NCBI RefSeq assembly: GCF_040869045.1
Contig: NC_090320.1
Span: forward strand, 142,870,941 to 142,934,940
Direction of reading: 5' to 3'
DNA: 64,000 nucleotides
Origin: Eurosta solidaginis
Lineage: Eukaryota > Arthropoda > Insecta > Diptera > Tephritidae
Both the position numbers and the translations under genes were made by a program. A model generated the notes under the pieces. That model made no database searches, was not told where the DNA came from, and was given only the letters and a program-made list of their open reading frames with translations. Of this stretch, positions 52,759 through 63,982 are shown piece by piece. The first letter of the stretch is position 1, and every line of letters starts with the position of its first letter.

Positions 52759-54791
52759 ATAAAAGTGAGCTAGTGACCTACAAAATACTCAAAATTTAAA
52801 TAAAAATTAAATATAATTAAATCAATTTTCGCGACGCGTTGACTTTTTAAAATTGTGAAAATAAAGTAAAAAATTAAAAAGAAGAGTGCAGTGAAACATT
52901 AATCTAATCACGTACATACATATGTACATACAAAAAATACCGCACATTAGGCTGAACTAAGAAAAAGAATTCGTTAAAAAAAAAAAAAAAAACCAGAAAA
53001 AATACAATAATCAACAAAACTTTGTAAAGCCTACTGAGCAAATACAAAGCAAAAAAGAAATACTTAAAGGCTTACATTGTACACAAGTGAAAATAAAGAA
53101 ACAAAAAAGAACTATAATTGAGAAAATTTTTAGAAAGAAAAAATTAAAAGTGCATGATTTAAAGTAAAAAAGAATTTTGTGCATGCCAAAAGGAAAACCG
53201 CAAAGAGTACCTACATATAAATAGAGCGGTGCGAAAAAAAAGAAATCAACAGAGTGAATAAATTTACAATTGGAAAAAGCCGAGAAACAGTATAATTGAG
53301 AAAAAAATTTTTTGTGGAAGTGGAAAAAATAAGGTTTTGGAGCAGAGTTACATATAATAATAAATAGTGCATAATAGGGTGTGCAACAAAAATATAACAA
53401 TAGAAAATCCAAAAAATCGAAAAAATAAAAAAAAATTGTATACCTACCTGTGGAGAAAAATATTAGCTTACGTTCGAAAAAAAATATTTACTCACCGTAA
53501 AGATTCCTGCGGAAAAGAAGTAGAGCGGTATAAATTTTTAAAAGAGCTGTGAAAAATAAAACCACACGAATAATCATTTCTTTTAACACGAGCAATAGAC
53601 CTGCAAAAGTGGTGCACCAGAACCGTGGAAAAAAAACCCCTGAAAAAAAATATAAAAAAGGTTAATATAAATGCGGTGTTCGAAAAAAATCGGAAAAAGA
53701 AAAGAATTAGCGTGGTTTACATAACTGTGGTGCTCCGGAAAAACCTGCAAAGAAACGAATAAATTGTTGAAAAGAAGAATCAAAAGTTAGCAAAGAGGTG
53801 ATCTGCAAACCTGAAAAATAAAATTAATAAAAAAAAAAAGAAAAAAACAGCACGAAATCTTCCCTTCCACAACAGCAACAACAACATTCAGCAAGGTACA
53901 GTCCCGAAAATGCAAAAAAGCCCTAGTAACAGCAGACTAGCGGTAAGTCTCAATTTAATAAGTATATAAATAGCGGTCGTTAATTAAAGTTAGTGAACTT
54001 TAACTCTCCTCCAAACGGTAACAGTATATATCCTACATATACTTACCGATATTTCATTTTCTCAACACACTCTTGTTCACAAGAAATCGCTGGAATCAAA
54101 CCGTTACTAATATACTTATAACATAATATTCTCAAATCCCATCACGTATATACCCCACGGCGTATTAACTATCCATACCCACTGGCACATTCCCGTTATC
54201 AATTGCTGTCTCACGGGAATAAGAGCACTGTATTGAGTCTCTCGTTCTCAATCCCAACAAATGAACAAAATATAACCGCAAAAATCCCAAATCGAGTATA
54301 TTAAACATATATATATATATATATATATATGAATCTAACCCCAATCCGTTAACTGCACTTAGACGCGCTAAGGCAGTACAGAAACAAGTACAACAAAACA
54401 CCTTCACTAGGGTGTATTAACAAAACCCCAGCAACGCGTATAATTGCGCAGACTTTAACTAAGTAATATTTAAAAATATTTGCACAACTGAAAAATATTT
54501 CGCCTACTTAATTTTTCCACAAAAAAAAACAACAACGACCCACCCTAATATAAACACAGTACCGGCACACAAGCATTAGACTGTGTCACAAAATTTATAA
54601 GCCGGAAAATAGTTAAGACCAAAATTATATTTCAAACGTAGTAGAATTAAAGTGTCCTATCAATTAATATACTACTACCCCACTCAGCACTGTTTTAAAT
54701 TTAACCAAGCAATACATTTGGAACCCTTCTCATTTGGTATCCCATATTATAATATTATAATTAACACCTGTTTACCCTGAACAAAACCAAT
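52759..54791 (+). other. Long leader of the BEL element
   Basis: About 2 kb of A-rich, mostly non-coding DNA. It includes runs of A at 52976-52993 and an AT repeat near 54310-54330. An ATG at 53910 opens a short frame (MQKSPSNSRLA) that ends at a good splice-donor-like GCGGTAAGTC at 53939-53948. So the leader may contain an intron, but I could not fix an acceptor. Confidence 0.5.
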
Positions 54792-56060
54792 ATGAGCAAA
54801 AAAGCAAATGACACTCTTGATGTAGGTCAACCCGACACAAGTCTTGATACTTTCATTTTCGAAAGCAATAGACTAGAGGCATTTTACTCAAAGTGGTCAG
54901 CAACCCTGATAGCTGACCAAACTGAGTCACTTCTTAAGGTAAAAACACAACAGCTCGAAAGATTGTGGGAATCACTCCTAGATTCCTACAGAAATGTATC
55001 TCTTTCTCCACCCCATCAGGAGTCCACCGATTCAATAGAACAAAAATACCAAAAGTGCTCTGAAAGCTATGAAATTTGCATGTCACAAATTATGGACGCC
55101 ATACAACTACTGCGACCCTCGCCTCAAATATCTCAGCCCTTAAATCCCCCAAATACTTCTACTCATCACAAGTATACCTCAAAGTACCACCCTGCGATAC
55201 TGAAATATTCCACGGCGGATACGAAGACTGGCCGGCATTCAGGGATATGGCAGAAAACGAGAGGCCAAGCAGGTCAGTTAGTGAAGCAATACCCTCTCAC
55301 AGACAACAGTTTTCAGTTAGCATGGGACGCCCTCAAAGCTCGGTACGAAAACCGAAGAATATTGGTTGATAACCAACTGAAGACCCTCTTTAGTCTTCAG
55401 CAAATTTTCTCAGAAAATGGCGAGCAAATTCAAAAGCTGCAAACCACAATAAATAATTGTTTGTGTACCCTGGAAGCACAAGCTATCCCAACCTCTAATT
55501 GGGACCCCATTCTTGTGTATATTTGCTCCTCAAAGCTGCCCAGTGAAACCATGTCCCTATGGGAGCAATCTCTTACTTCTCGGAAAGAGTTGCCACTGTG
55601 GTCAGATATGGACAAATTTTTGACTTCCAGATACGAAGTAGTAGAGAGACTCCACAATTACCGACCAGGTAAGCCTAGAAATCATCTACCAAACTTCACA
55701 CCCAGGTCCACAAACAGAAACTCAATCCACAACTCCACGTTCTCAAATAAAAACAGAACAAATAATTTTCACTCTAATAATCATCACTCAAAACCACAGC
55801 AAGTCTCTTGCAAGCTGTGTAACTCAAACCACTCAATGATGTTTTGCGTGAAATTCAAAGAGCTTACGGTAGCAGACCGCCTCAAATTTGTAAAAGAAAA
55901 CAATTATTGCGAGAATTGTTTGTCATACTCATATCTCAAGCGTGATTGTCAGAGCAAGTTTTCATGCGTTTTTGCCAAAAACGACATCACTCTCTCCTCC
56001 ATTGTCAACAACATCAGAACGCATCTCGTGCAACAGGCCTCAGACCCCAAAATACACTAG
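54792..56060 (+). pseudogene. BEL Gag
   Basis: The 422-codon frame starts MSKKANDTLDVGQPDTSLD. It has an N-terminal helical region with KVKTQQLERLWESLLDSYRN, a central part matching the usual BEL Gag fold (AWDALKARYENRRILVDNQL, LPLWSDMDKFLTSRYEVVER), an Asn/His-rich linker, and zinc knuckles CKLCNSNHSMMFC and CENCLSYSYLKRDC near residues 339-390. Gag would package element RNA. The frame should run on into Pol, but a single-base change near 55968 shifts it, and the listed stop at 56058-56060 lies in the wrong frame. The first 1.1 kb is intact. Confidence 0.9.
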
Positions 56061-59000
56061 CCCAAACCACAATCCCATATCAAATAAATGATGAACAAGC
56101 ATCGACATCAAGGCAAGCAGCGATTGAAGCAGCGGCGCAGAAACACCAGGACTCAACCACCCACACCGTCTCGTCACATTTCTCCAGTAGCTGTGAAACA
56201 ACACTACTCCCAACGGCACTAGTCCCCATTCACCACGCCGGGGAGTACCATAAAATTCGCGCACTTATTGACCAAGGCTCTCAGAAAACATTTTTGGCAA
56301 CCCGAATCCAAAAAATGTTAGGCCTCCCAACAAAAAATGTAAGATATGAAATCTCAGGAATGGGAGGCACAGTGGTGCAAAAAGCAAACAAAATCTGCGA
56401 GGTAACTCTTTGCTCCTCAGATTTAAGCAAAGAGATTAGCACCAACGCAATTTTGCTCCCACAACTCACTCATTTTCTTCCCAATAAGAAAATCTCAAAA
56501 GTCAGCTTAGAGGCATTCCACTCTCTCCAGCTCGCAGATCCTAACTGTCTCCATCCCTCAAAAATTTACACGGTTATAGGAAGCGATATAATTCCCCAAA
56601 TACTGCTCGATGGTCTGCAACGAAATCCGCAAGAAACCCTTATAGCTCAAAACACAATATTTGGATGGGTTCTCAGCGGACTAGTAAAGGAACTAGTCTC
56701 CACCTACTCTACACAAGCCAGTGAATCAACAGAACCGGATATCAGCACTCTACTCAAACGGTTCTGGGAACAGGAAGAGATCCCAACAACTCTATCCAGA
56801 TCACCGGAGGACCAATTTTGTGAGACCCTCTACACATCTACAACTACAAGAAGAGAAGATGGACGTTACGTCGTAAAACTTCCCTTTAAACCCAATTTCC
56901 CCCACTCATTGGCACTAGGGCACTCCCGCCCAGCAGCGCAGCAACAATACATCAGTGTAGAAAGGAGTCTGGAAAAAAGGCCCGAATTATGTGAAAAGTA
57001 CTCAGAAGTACTCACAGAGTACCTCCAAATGGACCACATGCAGCCCGCTCCAAACACAGAAGTAATCAGAAATGGTAAATATTTCTCATTTTACCTCCCT
57101 CATCACGCTGTTCTCAAACCCGACAGCAAAACCACAAAGGTTCGCGTCGTATTTAATGCATCAAAGACATCGCACTCAGAAAACTCTCTGAACGATGTAC
57201 TATACACAGGCCCGATTCTCCAAAATGACTTGACGTCAATAATTCTCAATTGGCGCCTCTAAAAGTTCGTTTTCAATGGCGACATCGAAAAAATGTATCG
57301 CCAAATTTTAATCAAGGAAGAAGATCAAGACTTCCAAAGAATACTCTTTAGAAAAGTCCCTCAAAAGCCGATTGAAGATTTTAAATTAAAAACCGTAACT
57401 TTCGGTGTTAACTGCGCTCCATACCTCGCAATCCGCACACTCCATCAACTCGCTCAGGATTGCGCAAAAAAATACCCACTCGCCAAAAACATCATACTAC
57501 GAGAAACCTATGTAGATGATGTCCTCTCTGGCGGGCATGACATACAGTCCACACTTAGCTCTATGACTCAAACCATCGAAGCTCTAAAATCGGCGGACTT
57601 TCCATTGAAAAAAATTACAGCAAACAGAACAGAAATTCTAGAATCAATTCCAAACTCTGATGTCATAGATGCAGAATTCCTCAAATTCCACGACACGAGT
57701 TCCACGAAAACTCTGGGAATATGATGGAACGCATTAACTGACTCATTTTCGTACTCATTCGACCCAATTTCCGATTCTAAATCAAATACAAAACGGCAAA
57801 TACTCTCAGCCGTAGCGAAACTTTTTGATCCGGAAGGATGGCTATCGCCAATAATGATCTTAGCCAAAATCCTTCTCCAACATCTCTGGTTAGAGGGAAC
57901 AGGCTGGGATGAAGAAGTCAAACCGGAATTATTTTACAAGTGGAACAGCTTCCGTGAAAGTCTCCCAGCCATAAGCAATATAACCATTCCCCGATGGGTG
58001 CAATTCTCCCCCGATAAATGCATCCAAATCCACGGTTTCTCTGATGCCTCCGAAAAAGCATTTGCCGCATGTGTCTACATTAGAGTGCAGCACGATTAGA
58101 ACTCAGTCTCAACCCACCTATTTGTGGCAAAAACCAAAGTCGCACCCCTGCAAACAGTTAGCTTGCCACGACTTGAACTCTGCGGAGCCGTTTTACTATC
58201 AAAATTAATAGCTCAAACTCAATCTCAATTGAAGTTGCCACCCCACGAGCTGACACTCTGGTCAGATTCCTCCATCGTGTTGGCCTGGCTAGAAAAACCC
58301 CCACATACATGGAAAACCTATGTGGCAAACAGAATCACCCAGATTCTTCAAAACGTGAGCAACGCCACTTGGCGCCACGTACCCAGTGGTGATGATCCCT
58401 CAGACCTAGGAACCCGAGGATGCAAGCCGCAAGATTTAGTTGACTGCTCGTTATGGTGGAATGGACCCCAATGGCTCTCTAAATCGAGCTCGTTCTGGCC
58501 AAAATATGTCCCTTCTACCTCAACCCCTCCGGAGAAGAAACTCGTCGAAGCCTGGCATGCTGTCGATCATGCCGATATACTGGAACGATTCTCATCATAT
58601 CCGAGCGTGATAAGAGTTGTGGCCTTCATGTACCGGTTTATCCGCCAAACCCAGAAACAACCAATTTCCAGTTCCCTAGTTCTCACGCAAGAATAACTAT
58701 ATTTCGCAAAAATTAAACTCATAATGTTAACGCAACGCCATCATTTCCCAGCAGAATTCGCGCAATTAGAAGCCTCAAACCACATCAGCAAGAAAAGTTC
58801 ATTGTTAACCCTCAATCCCGTGCTAGATAACGCTGGCATCCTGCGAGTTAAGGGTCGTTTAGTTAATGCCATCATCAGCGAGAATGAACGATACCCGATA
58901 ATTATCCCAGATAACTCCAAGTTCTGCTCACTGCTATTAGACTTTCTCCACAAAGTATTGCTTCATGCTGAGGTGCAACTGATGATTCGCATGATACAAG

Positions 59001-60058
59001 CGGAATACTATATTCCCCGCATCAAGCAGAAAGTAAAGAAATGCATATTCCAATGCAAGACGTGCACGATATACAAACAGCAAATGCGTTCACAAATAAT
59101 GGCCCCTCTACCCCCCGAACGTGCCACTTACTCAGTGCCATTTCACGTAACAGGAGTTGATTTCGCTGGCCCATTTATGGTGAAAACGTCCCTCTTACGA
59201 CGAGCTTCTCACACGAAAGCGTACGTTTGCGTATTCGTCTGCTTCTCCACTAAAGCAGTCCACCTCGAATCATGCACAAATTTGACAACTGAAGCCTTCA
59301 GAGCCGCCTTCACCCGCTTCGTGGGCCACGCGGATTACCCCACAAAATAATGTCTGACAACGGAAAGACGTTTGTTGGCGCACAACGAGCGATCCAGAGG
59401 GAGATAGCCCTATTCCTCAAAGAAGCAGCTGTTGATATTGCACAAAGGTATGCGGTACAGGGCCTCTCTTGGCAATTCATACCGCCGTATGACCCACTCA
59501 TGGGCGGCTTATGGGAAGCCGCAGTAAAAAGCTTCAAAACCCATTTCACAAAAGTAGCTGAAAATCAAAGGTTTACATTTGAGGAATTCACCACTCTCCT
59601 CATTCGAATCGAAGCAGTGCTTAATTCTCGCCCTCTCTCGCCCATGTCACAGGATCCAAGCGACTTATTAGCCCTAACTCCTGGACATTTTCTTCGAGGA
59701 GCCCCCATAACCTCCTTACCCCAACCGAATGCCGAAAACGTATCCCCTACTACGAAATGGCAAAGATTAAAGGTTCTGCATCACCAGTTCAGCCCACGTT
59801 GGAAGAGCGAGTACCTACAAACCTTGCATAAAAGATATATATGGAAACATCCCCAACAAAATATTCGCGAAGGAGATATGGTCGTTATCAAAGACGACAT
59901 TCACCCCTCCCAATGAATGGCGCTTGGGCCGAGTTAACAAACTCCATACGGGCGCCGATCAACGGGTTCGTGTGGTAGATGTCCGCACCCAAGCAGGTAT
60001 AGTCACGCGAAACATTACTAAACTCTGCCTCCTTCCATCTCAGGAACTGCCGCCATAG
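55946..60058 (+). pseudogene. BEL Pol (protease, RT, RNase H, integrase)
   Basis: Almost all in one frame. Protease-like: IRALIDQGSQKTFL (56250). RT: FYLPHHAVLKPDSKTTKVRV, LNDVLYTGPILQNDL, then TAA at 57260-57262, KMYRQILIKEEDQDFQR, FGVNCAPYLAIRTLHQLA and YVDDVLSGG (57510). RNase [31 protein letters not shown] and [12 protein letters not shown]. Integrase: a His/Cys zinc region near 58960-59065, VDFAGPF, SDNGKTFVGAQ and PPYDPLMGGLWEAAVKS. Stops at 57722-57724, 58097-58099 and 58694-58696 and frame changes near 59345 and 59910 break it; the C-terminal barrel ends at TAG 60056-60058. Confidence 0.93.
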
Positions 60059-60157
60059 CAACTCTCTACATCAGCGACGAATCTTCAACAAAGTCGACGG
60101 AACCTCAGAGGATCTCGAAGAGCGCCTGCATCCCTCAGCTCCGCAGGCCGGCCGCCA

Positions 60158-60698
60158 TGTTGAAGACATGAATCAATTTCCATCAAGTACCCGGATCAAC
60201 ATATATACAGATGCAAATATTAATATACATATACAATACTTACATTAACATACTTACCTTTTTGAAATACTTACATTGTATAAAGTCTTTACATACTCAT
60301 ACTCATACTTTACATTCACCCTGTATAAATTTATTAAGTTACCGTTTGCATAAAATATGCATATTTAAGAAATGCATACATACTTACCTATTCATATACT
60401 TACCGTTTCCTCTCTCTTTAAGTTAAGAAGCAAGCGGTCCAATGGAATGCAATGGACCGCTTTTAAGTTAGTTATTCGCCATCAGCCTAACTATATTCAC
60501 GCCTCTAAAATTAAATTAACTAAATTCGCGAAAGTGTAAATTGTTAAATTGTTAAAATAAACTCTGAAATAATTCCTAATAAAATATATATTCATATGTT
60601 TAAAACGAAAGTTGTCGCGTTTTGATTTCTTTCGCAGTGAAGTGCTTTCCCCCTAACTCCCTCAGTGCGCATACCCCCCAATAGTGCAAATTTATACA
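60158..60698 (+). repeat. 3' LTR of the BEL element (541 bp)
   Basis: Same ends as the 5' LTR. It holds an extra 19 bp (GCATACCCCCCAATAGTGC) near 60669-60687. About seven substitutions separate the two LTRs. Confidence 0.95.
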
Positions 60699-60703
60699 TA
60701 CAA

Positions 60704-61770
60704 CTATTGCAGTTAATGGGCACTAACTGTCAACTTGAACAAGTCAAAAAGGAAAGGTGGTAGAGCCCCTGCTCATGGAAATGGATATACGATAGCAAGG
60801 TTATTGAAATAGTTAATGAATACAAATACTTAGTTGCGCTTCTCACTTGTCAACTATCTTTTAACAAACGTTTGAACTCAAAGCTAGTGGATGCTAAAAA
60901 CGCGATTAACGCAACGTGGCTGAGCTATATTAATAACCCTCGCATCTGTTTTTCGCAGAAAATAAAAATCTTCGAGGCTTTTTCCAGGTACATAATCGTT
61001 TACGGCTCGCAGGTGTGGAGGCTAACGAATTCGACCAAGTTGAGAAACTTCTTAGATTTTTCGTAAAGAAACTGATCTTCCTTCCCTCTAATACGCCAAG
61101 CTACATGTTGCATCTGGAAACAGGCTTGCAGCCCCTATATTTACATACGCTTCGCCTGCACATGCTCTATATCACTCGTTACTTTAGCCTATCACAAGGC
61201 AGACTTCAGCGTATTCTAGTAGAGGATACTGCCAACCTGGAGATTTCTTGGATAAACACTTGGAGAGAACTTGCTAACACCATCAATCTACCTTTCATTA
61301 CGCAATTGCCATCAGCTAATATACAGACCTTCACTTGTTCGCTCTTAGAAAGCTTAGCTGAGTATACTGCAAATAGGTTCCTCGAAATGGCTCGGAAGTA
61401 TACTACTCATGACCTTTACCCGGCCCTAGTGGCGTTGGAGAGTTCGTACTTCACTGATGATTACAGTGCATATGCAGCCAGTCTGATTCTCCAGGCACGG
61501 GGAGGTTTGTTAAAACTAAACGCAATAATCTATAAAACCATATCGTTTCCACTTTGTACAGTATGTAACTTGCAGGAGCCAGAAGACGTTTTTCACCTTA
61601 TTGGGACATGTCCGATATATAACAACATTCATTCCCTTTACTTTGGTGAAAGACCTTTAGATATGGCCAAGGTGGTTGCCAGTTTAAATGGATTTAACTT
61701 AGAGGCTCTGGACAAGTTTCTCGAGGATAGCTTTAAAATTAGGGACTTATTGTTAAATGAATTTTTGTAG
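60704..61770 (+). pseudogene. LINE I RT C-terminal part (after BEL)
   Basis: Directly after the TSD the frame gives LTVNLNKSKRKG, then, after frame changes, VIEIVNEYKYLVALLTCQLS, SRYIIVYGSQVW and the 251-codon frame 61015-61770. That ends with PLCTVCNLQEPEDVFHLIGT followed by CPIY, a CCHC-type zinc motif, and KIRDLLLNEFL. The join across BEL falls between the codons SFYN and YC. It is the expected thumb and C-terminal domain of a LINE polymerase. Confidence 0.85.
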
Positions 61771-62061
61771 CTCAATAGTTTTTTATTTATCACGTGGAGC
61801 GACACACAACATACTCTGTTATTGTCGCTAGTATCTACCTTAATTTATTTATTTACGTGTTTCGATGTATGCAAAAGCATAAGTCATACTCTGTACTAGT
61901 TTTTGGAAATTAAAAGGTGGCTTACGACTCAAAAAAGAAACAGCTGTTAAAGATAAACAATGCATTTCTTCAGTTTCTTAGTAGTTTTTCTTTTGCATTA
62001 TTTTTTTTTAGTCATAAGCCACCTTTTCATAGGCCGTGTCACATATACTACTACTACTACT
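61771..62061 (+). other. LINE I 3' UTR and ACT-repeat tail
   Basis: Contains AAAAGGTGGCTTACGACT (61913-61930) and, inverted, AGTCATAAGCCACCTTTT (62011-62028), a likely stem-loop near the 3' end. It finishes with five ACT/TAC steps before the TSD. Confidence 0.75.
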
Positions 62062-62402
62062 AATTTGATGTTCTTGAGGTGCTCTTAACCCTTTTTCACA
62101 TAGTGCGCTCGAAAAATATAAGAGCACCTAATTCGCGAATTCGGGACTTAATGAGCACCTAACGAGCACCTAATTTTGTATATACAAGTTTTTTGTTCTG
62201 CTGACTGCCTCGCTAATTTAACGCACCTCACGGATGCCAATATAAGCAATAGAAGGTAAATCAGTAATACATTTAAAGCTTTTAAACAAGTTTTCGTAAA
62301 ACTTGAATTTTATGTAGTAAGTTCTTTACCGATTTTGGAGAACGCGTTTCGGGTCTGTTTTGAAAAGCTTAAAAAGATTCACTTCCGTTAATCTGCAGGG
62401 CG

Positions 62403-62960
62403 GTTGAACGGTGGTAGGGTAGCGGACGGATTAGTACGGCGGTATTCAAACAGCGGCGGGATCAGCATGGCGGCTGAACGGCGGTAGGATAGCGGACGGC
62501 CAACGGTCGTTGCAGCAGCGGCAGAATGGGAGCACCTGCGAGATCAGCACGGCGGTTGAATGGCTGTAGGATAGCGGACGACCAACGATCGCCGTAGCAG
62601 CGACGGGAGCAGCACGGCGGTAGAATAGCGGACGGCGTAACAGTTTCGGGATCAGCACGGCAGCTGGACGGCGGTAGGATAGCGGACGGCCAACGGTCGG
62701 CGTAGCAGCGGCGGGATTAGCACGGCGGTAGGATAGAGAACGGCCAACGGTCGGCGTGACAGCTGCAGGATGGAAGCAGCGGCGGCACCTGATGGGCGAT
62801 GATCTGACAGCAGCAGCGATGGGCTGCGGAGCGCGTACCAGGGCGAACGCGGTAGCGGGAGTATGCTGGTAACGGATTTTACCTGTACAGCGGCTGGTTG
62901 TTCCGGTAGGTGTAGTCGTCGGCGGTATCGGCGGGATTGGTGACCTACGAGAGACTGGGA
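62403..62960. repeat. GC-rich minisatellite with GCGGACGGCCAACGGTCG core
   Basis: At least six copies of CGGTAGGATAGCGGACGG (with variants), near 62412, 62478, 62565, 62622, 62673 and 62728, often followed by CCAACGGTCG. Spacing varies from about 50 to 90 bp and is filled by CAGCGGCGGGATCAGCACGG-like words. This is far GC-richer than the rest of the window. Open frames on the minus strand (62446-62993) are products of the repeat. Confidence 0.8.
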
Positions 62961-63751
62961 GAACTGATTAGTGCTGGCTTCCCCGCTGGACACCCCCGGC
63001 TCCCTACTTGCACGCTAGATAGAAGGTGCTCAAGGAAGGCGGGACTGTACCAGCCGAGACACCGTGGATCGATCCGTGGGCGGAGGGAGAGGAGTGCACC
63101 TTAAAGGCGGTACAGCGGTAGCCCCTTGTGCGCACGCATCGAGTAAAGGTCGCAAAAACCCCTACTGAATAAAAACAGGGTATTTATGTGTTACGAACAT
63201 ACGCACACACCACTGGAGGTGGGGGAGGAGGGAGAGTGGCGGCTAACGGTCGTGGTAGCTATAGTGTTAACTATTTTGTTATATACTTTGTACTTTGTAC
63301 TTTAATTTTTAATTTTTTTTAATTGAGTTTTCTTTTTAATATGAAAATTTTTGATTATTAATATTTTAAACCAAAAAATAAAATAATTTTTTAAAAAAGA
63401 TTGAATTGTTTGTATACATTTTGTGGATTTATATATTTGGCGATCCTGCAATTGAACCAATTTTACTTCTGAGAACTTAATTAGATATATATATTACGTC
63501 TGCTGGGTCAAGTGAAAACACCATCATCACAATATGTCAGTGCTATGACAAAAATCCTCACCACTAACAAAGCTCTAACAAGCAAATATGTGATTAGTAT
63601 ACTAAAAAATGAGATAAAGCAGATTTACAGCGTTATTCTGTGCACTTGACAAATTCACCACATTGCTTATTTATCAAGTATTTTCTATTCTGTGTCAAAA
63701 ATATAAAGCTCTTTGGTTGACAAATTTTCAATATCTTAAACGCTCTTGACA
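62961..63751. other. Unassigned, GC-rich then AT-rich DNA
   Basis: 62961-63260 is GC-rich and has no recognised gene. 63290-63750 is AT-rich. TGGCGATCCTGC at 63439-63450 looks superficially like an LTR primer site, but no LTR was seen beside it. Confidence 0.4.
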
Positions 63752-63982
63752 ATTCAGGGCCCGTATTACGTGTTACGATCAGTGACTGAAACCCATTTTC
63801 ACTCAAGCGATAAATATGCAACTGTGAAACAATTTCTAAAAATTATAATAGGTTATCAATCTAACGAGTACTGTTTGTCGCTAGCTCGCATATGCCACTA
63901 ATATTATACACCATTTCAGAGTTATTGTGATTAAAAAATGAGATTCGATCACGGATTGTAACACGTAATACGGGCCCTGATT
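63752..63982. mobile_element. MITE with 24-29-bp TIRs and ATT flanks
   Basis: CAGGGCCCGTATTACGTGTT (63755-63774) faces AACACGTAATACGGGCCCTG (63960-63979) as a perfect 20-bp inverted repeat, extending imperfectly through ACGATC and its partner. The element is 225 bp. ATT lies on both sides (63752-63754, 63980-63982), as for the transposon at 29-30 kb. It is non-coding and probably mobilised by a PIF/Harbinger-like transposase, an inference from TSD length only. Confidence 0.8.

Larger units (their letters stand above)
52216..60703 (+). mobile_element. BEL/Pao LTR retrotransposon, full length but inactive
   Basis: TACAA is duplicated at 52216-52220 and 60699-60703. The 5' LTR (52221-52742) and 3' LTR (60158-60698) begin TGTTGAAG and end TTTATACA. 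Between them are a primer-binding site, a 2-kb leader, Gag and Pol (protease, RT, RNase H, integrase in BEL order). Protein motifs (YVDD, a DQGSQ protease-like site, BEL-type integrase) identify the superfamily. Four stops and three frame changes break the ORF. There is no envelope gene. The element lies in the RT of LINE I. Confidence 0.95.
49259..62075 (+). mobile_element. LINE I with perfect 14-bp TSD, split by a BEL element
   Basis: AATTTGATGTTCTT occurs at 49259-49272 and 62062-62075. The first follows the local repeat; the second directly follows a tail of ACT/TAC steps (62047-62061). Between them are an ORF1 remnant, an endonuclease remnant, an RT cut by the BEL element at 52220, and the RT C-terminus resumed at 60704. 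Without BEL, about 4.3 kb remains. The RT resembles a group of insect LINEs that I cannot place in a clade with confidence. It is dead. Confidence 0.9.

Noticed and set aside
62446..62993. Arg/Pro/Leu-rich open frames on the minus strand
   Set aside because: The repeated peptide is the minisatellite translated; no independent support.
63439..63450. TGGCGATCCTGC as an LTR primer-binding site
   Set aside because: No LTR ending in CA directly precedes it and no gag-pol follows within the window.
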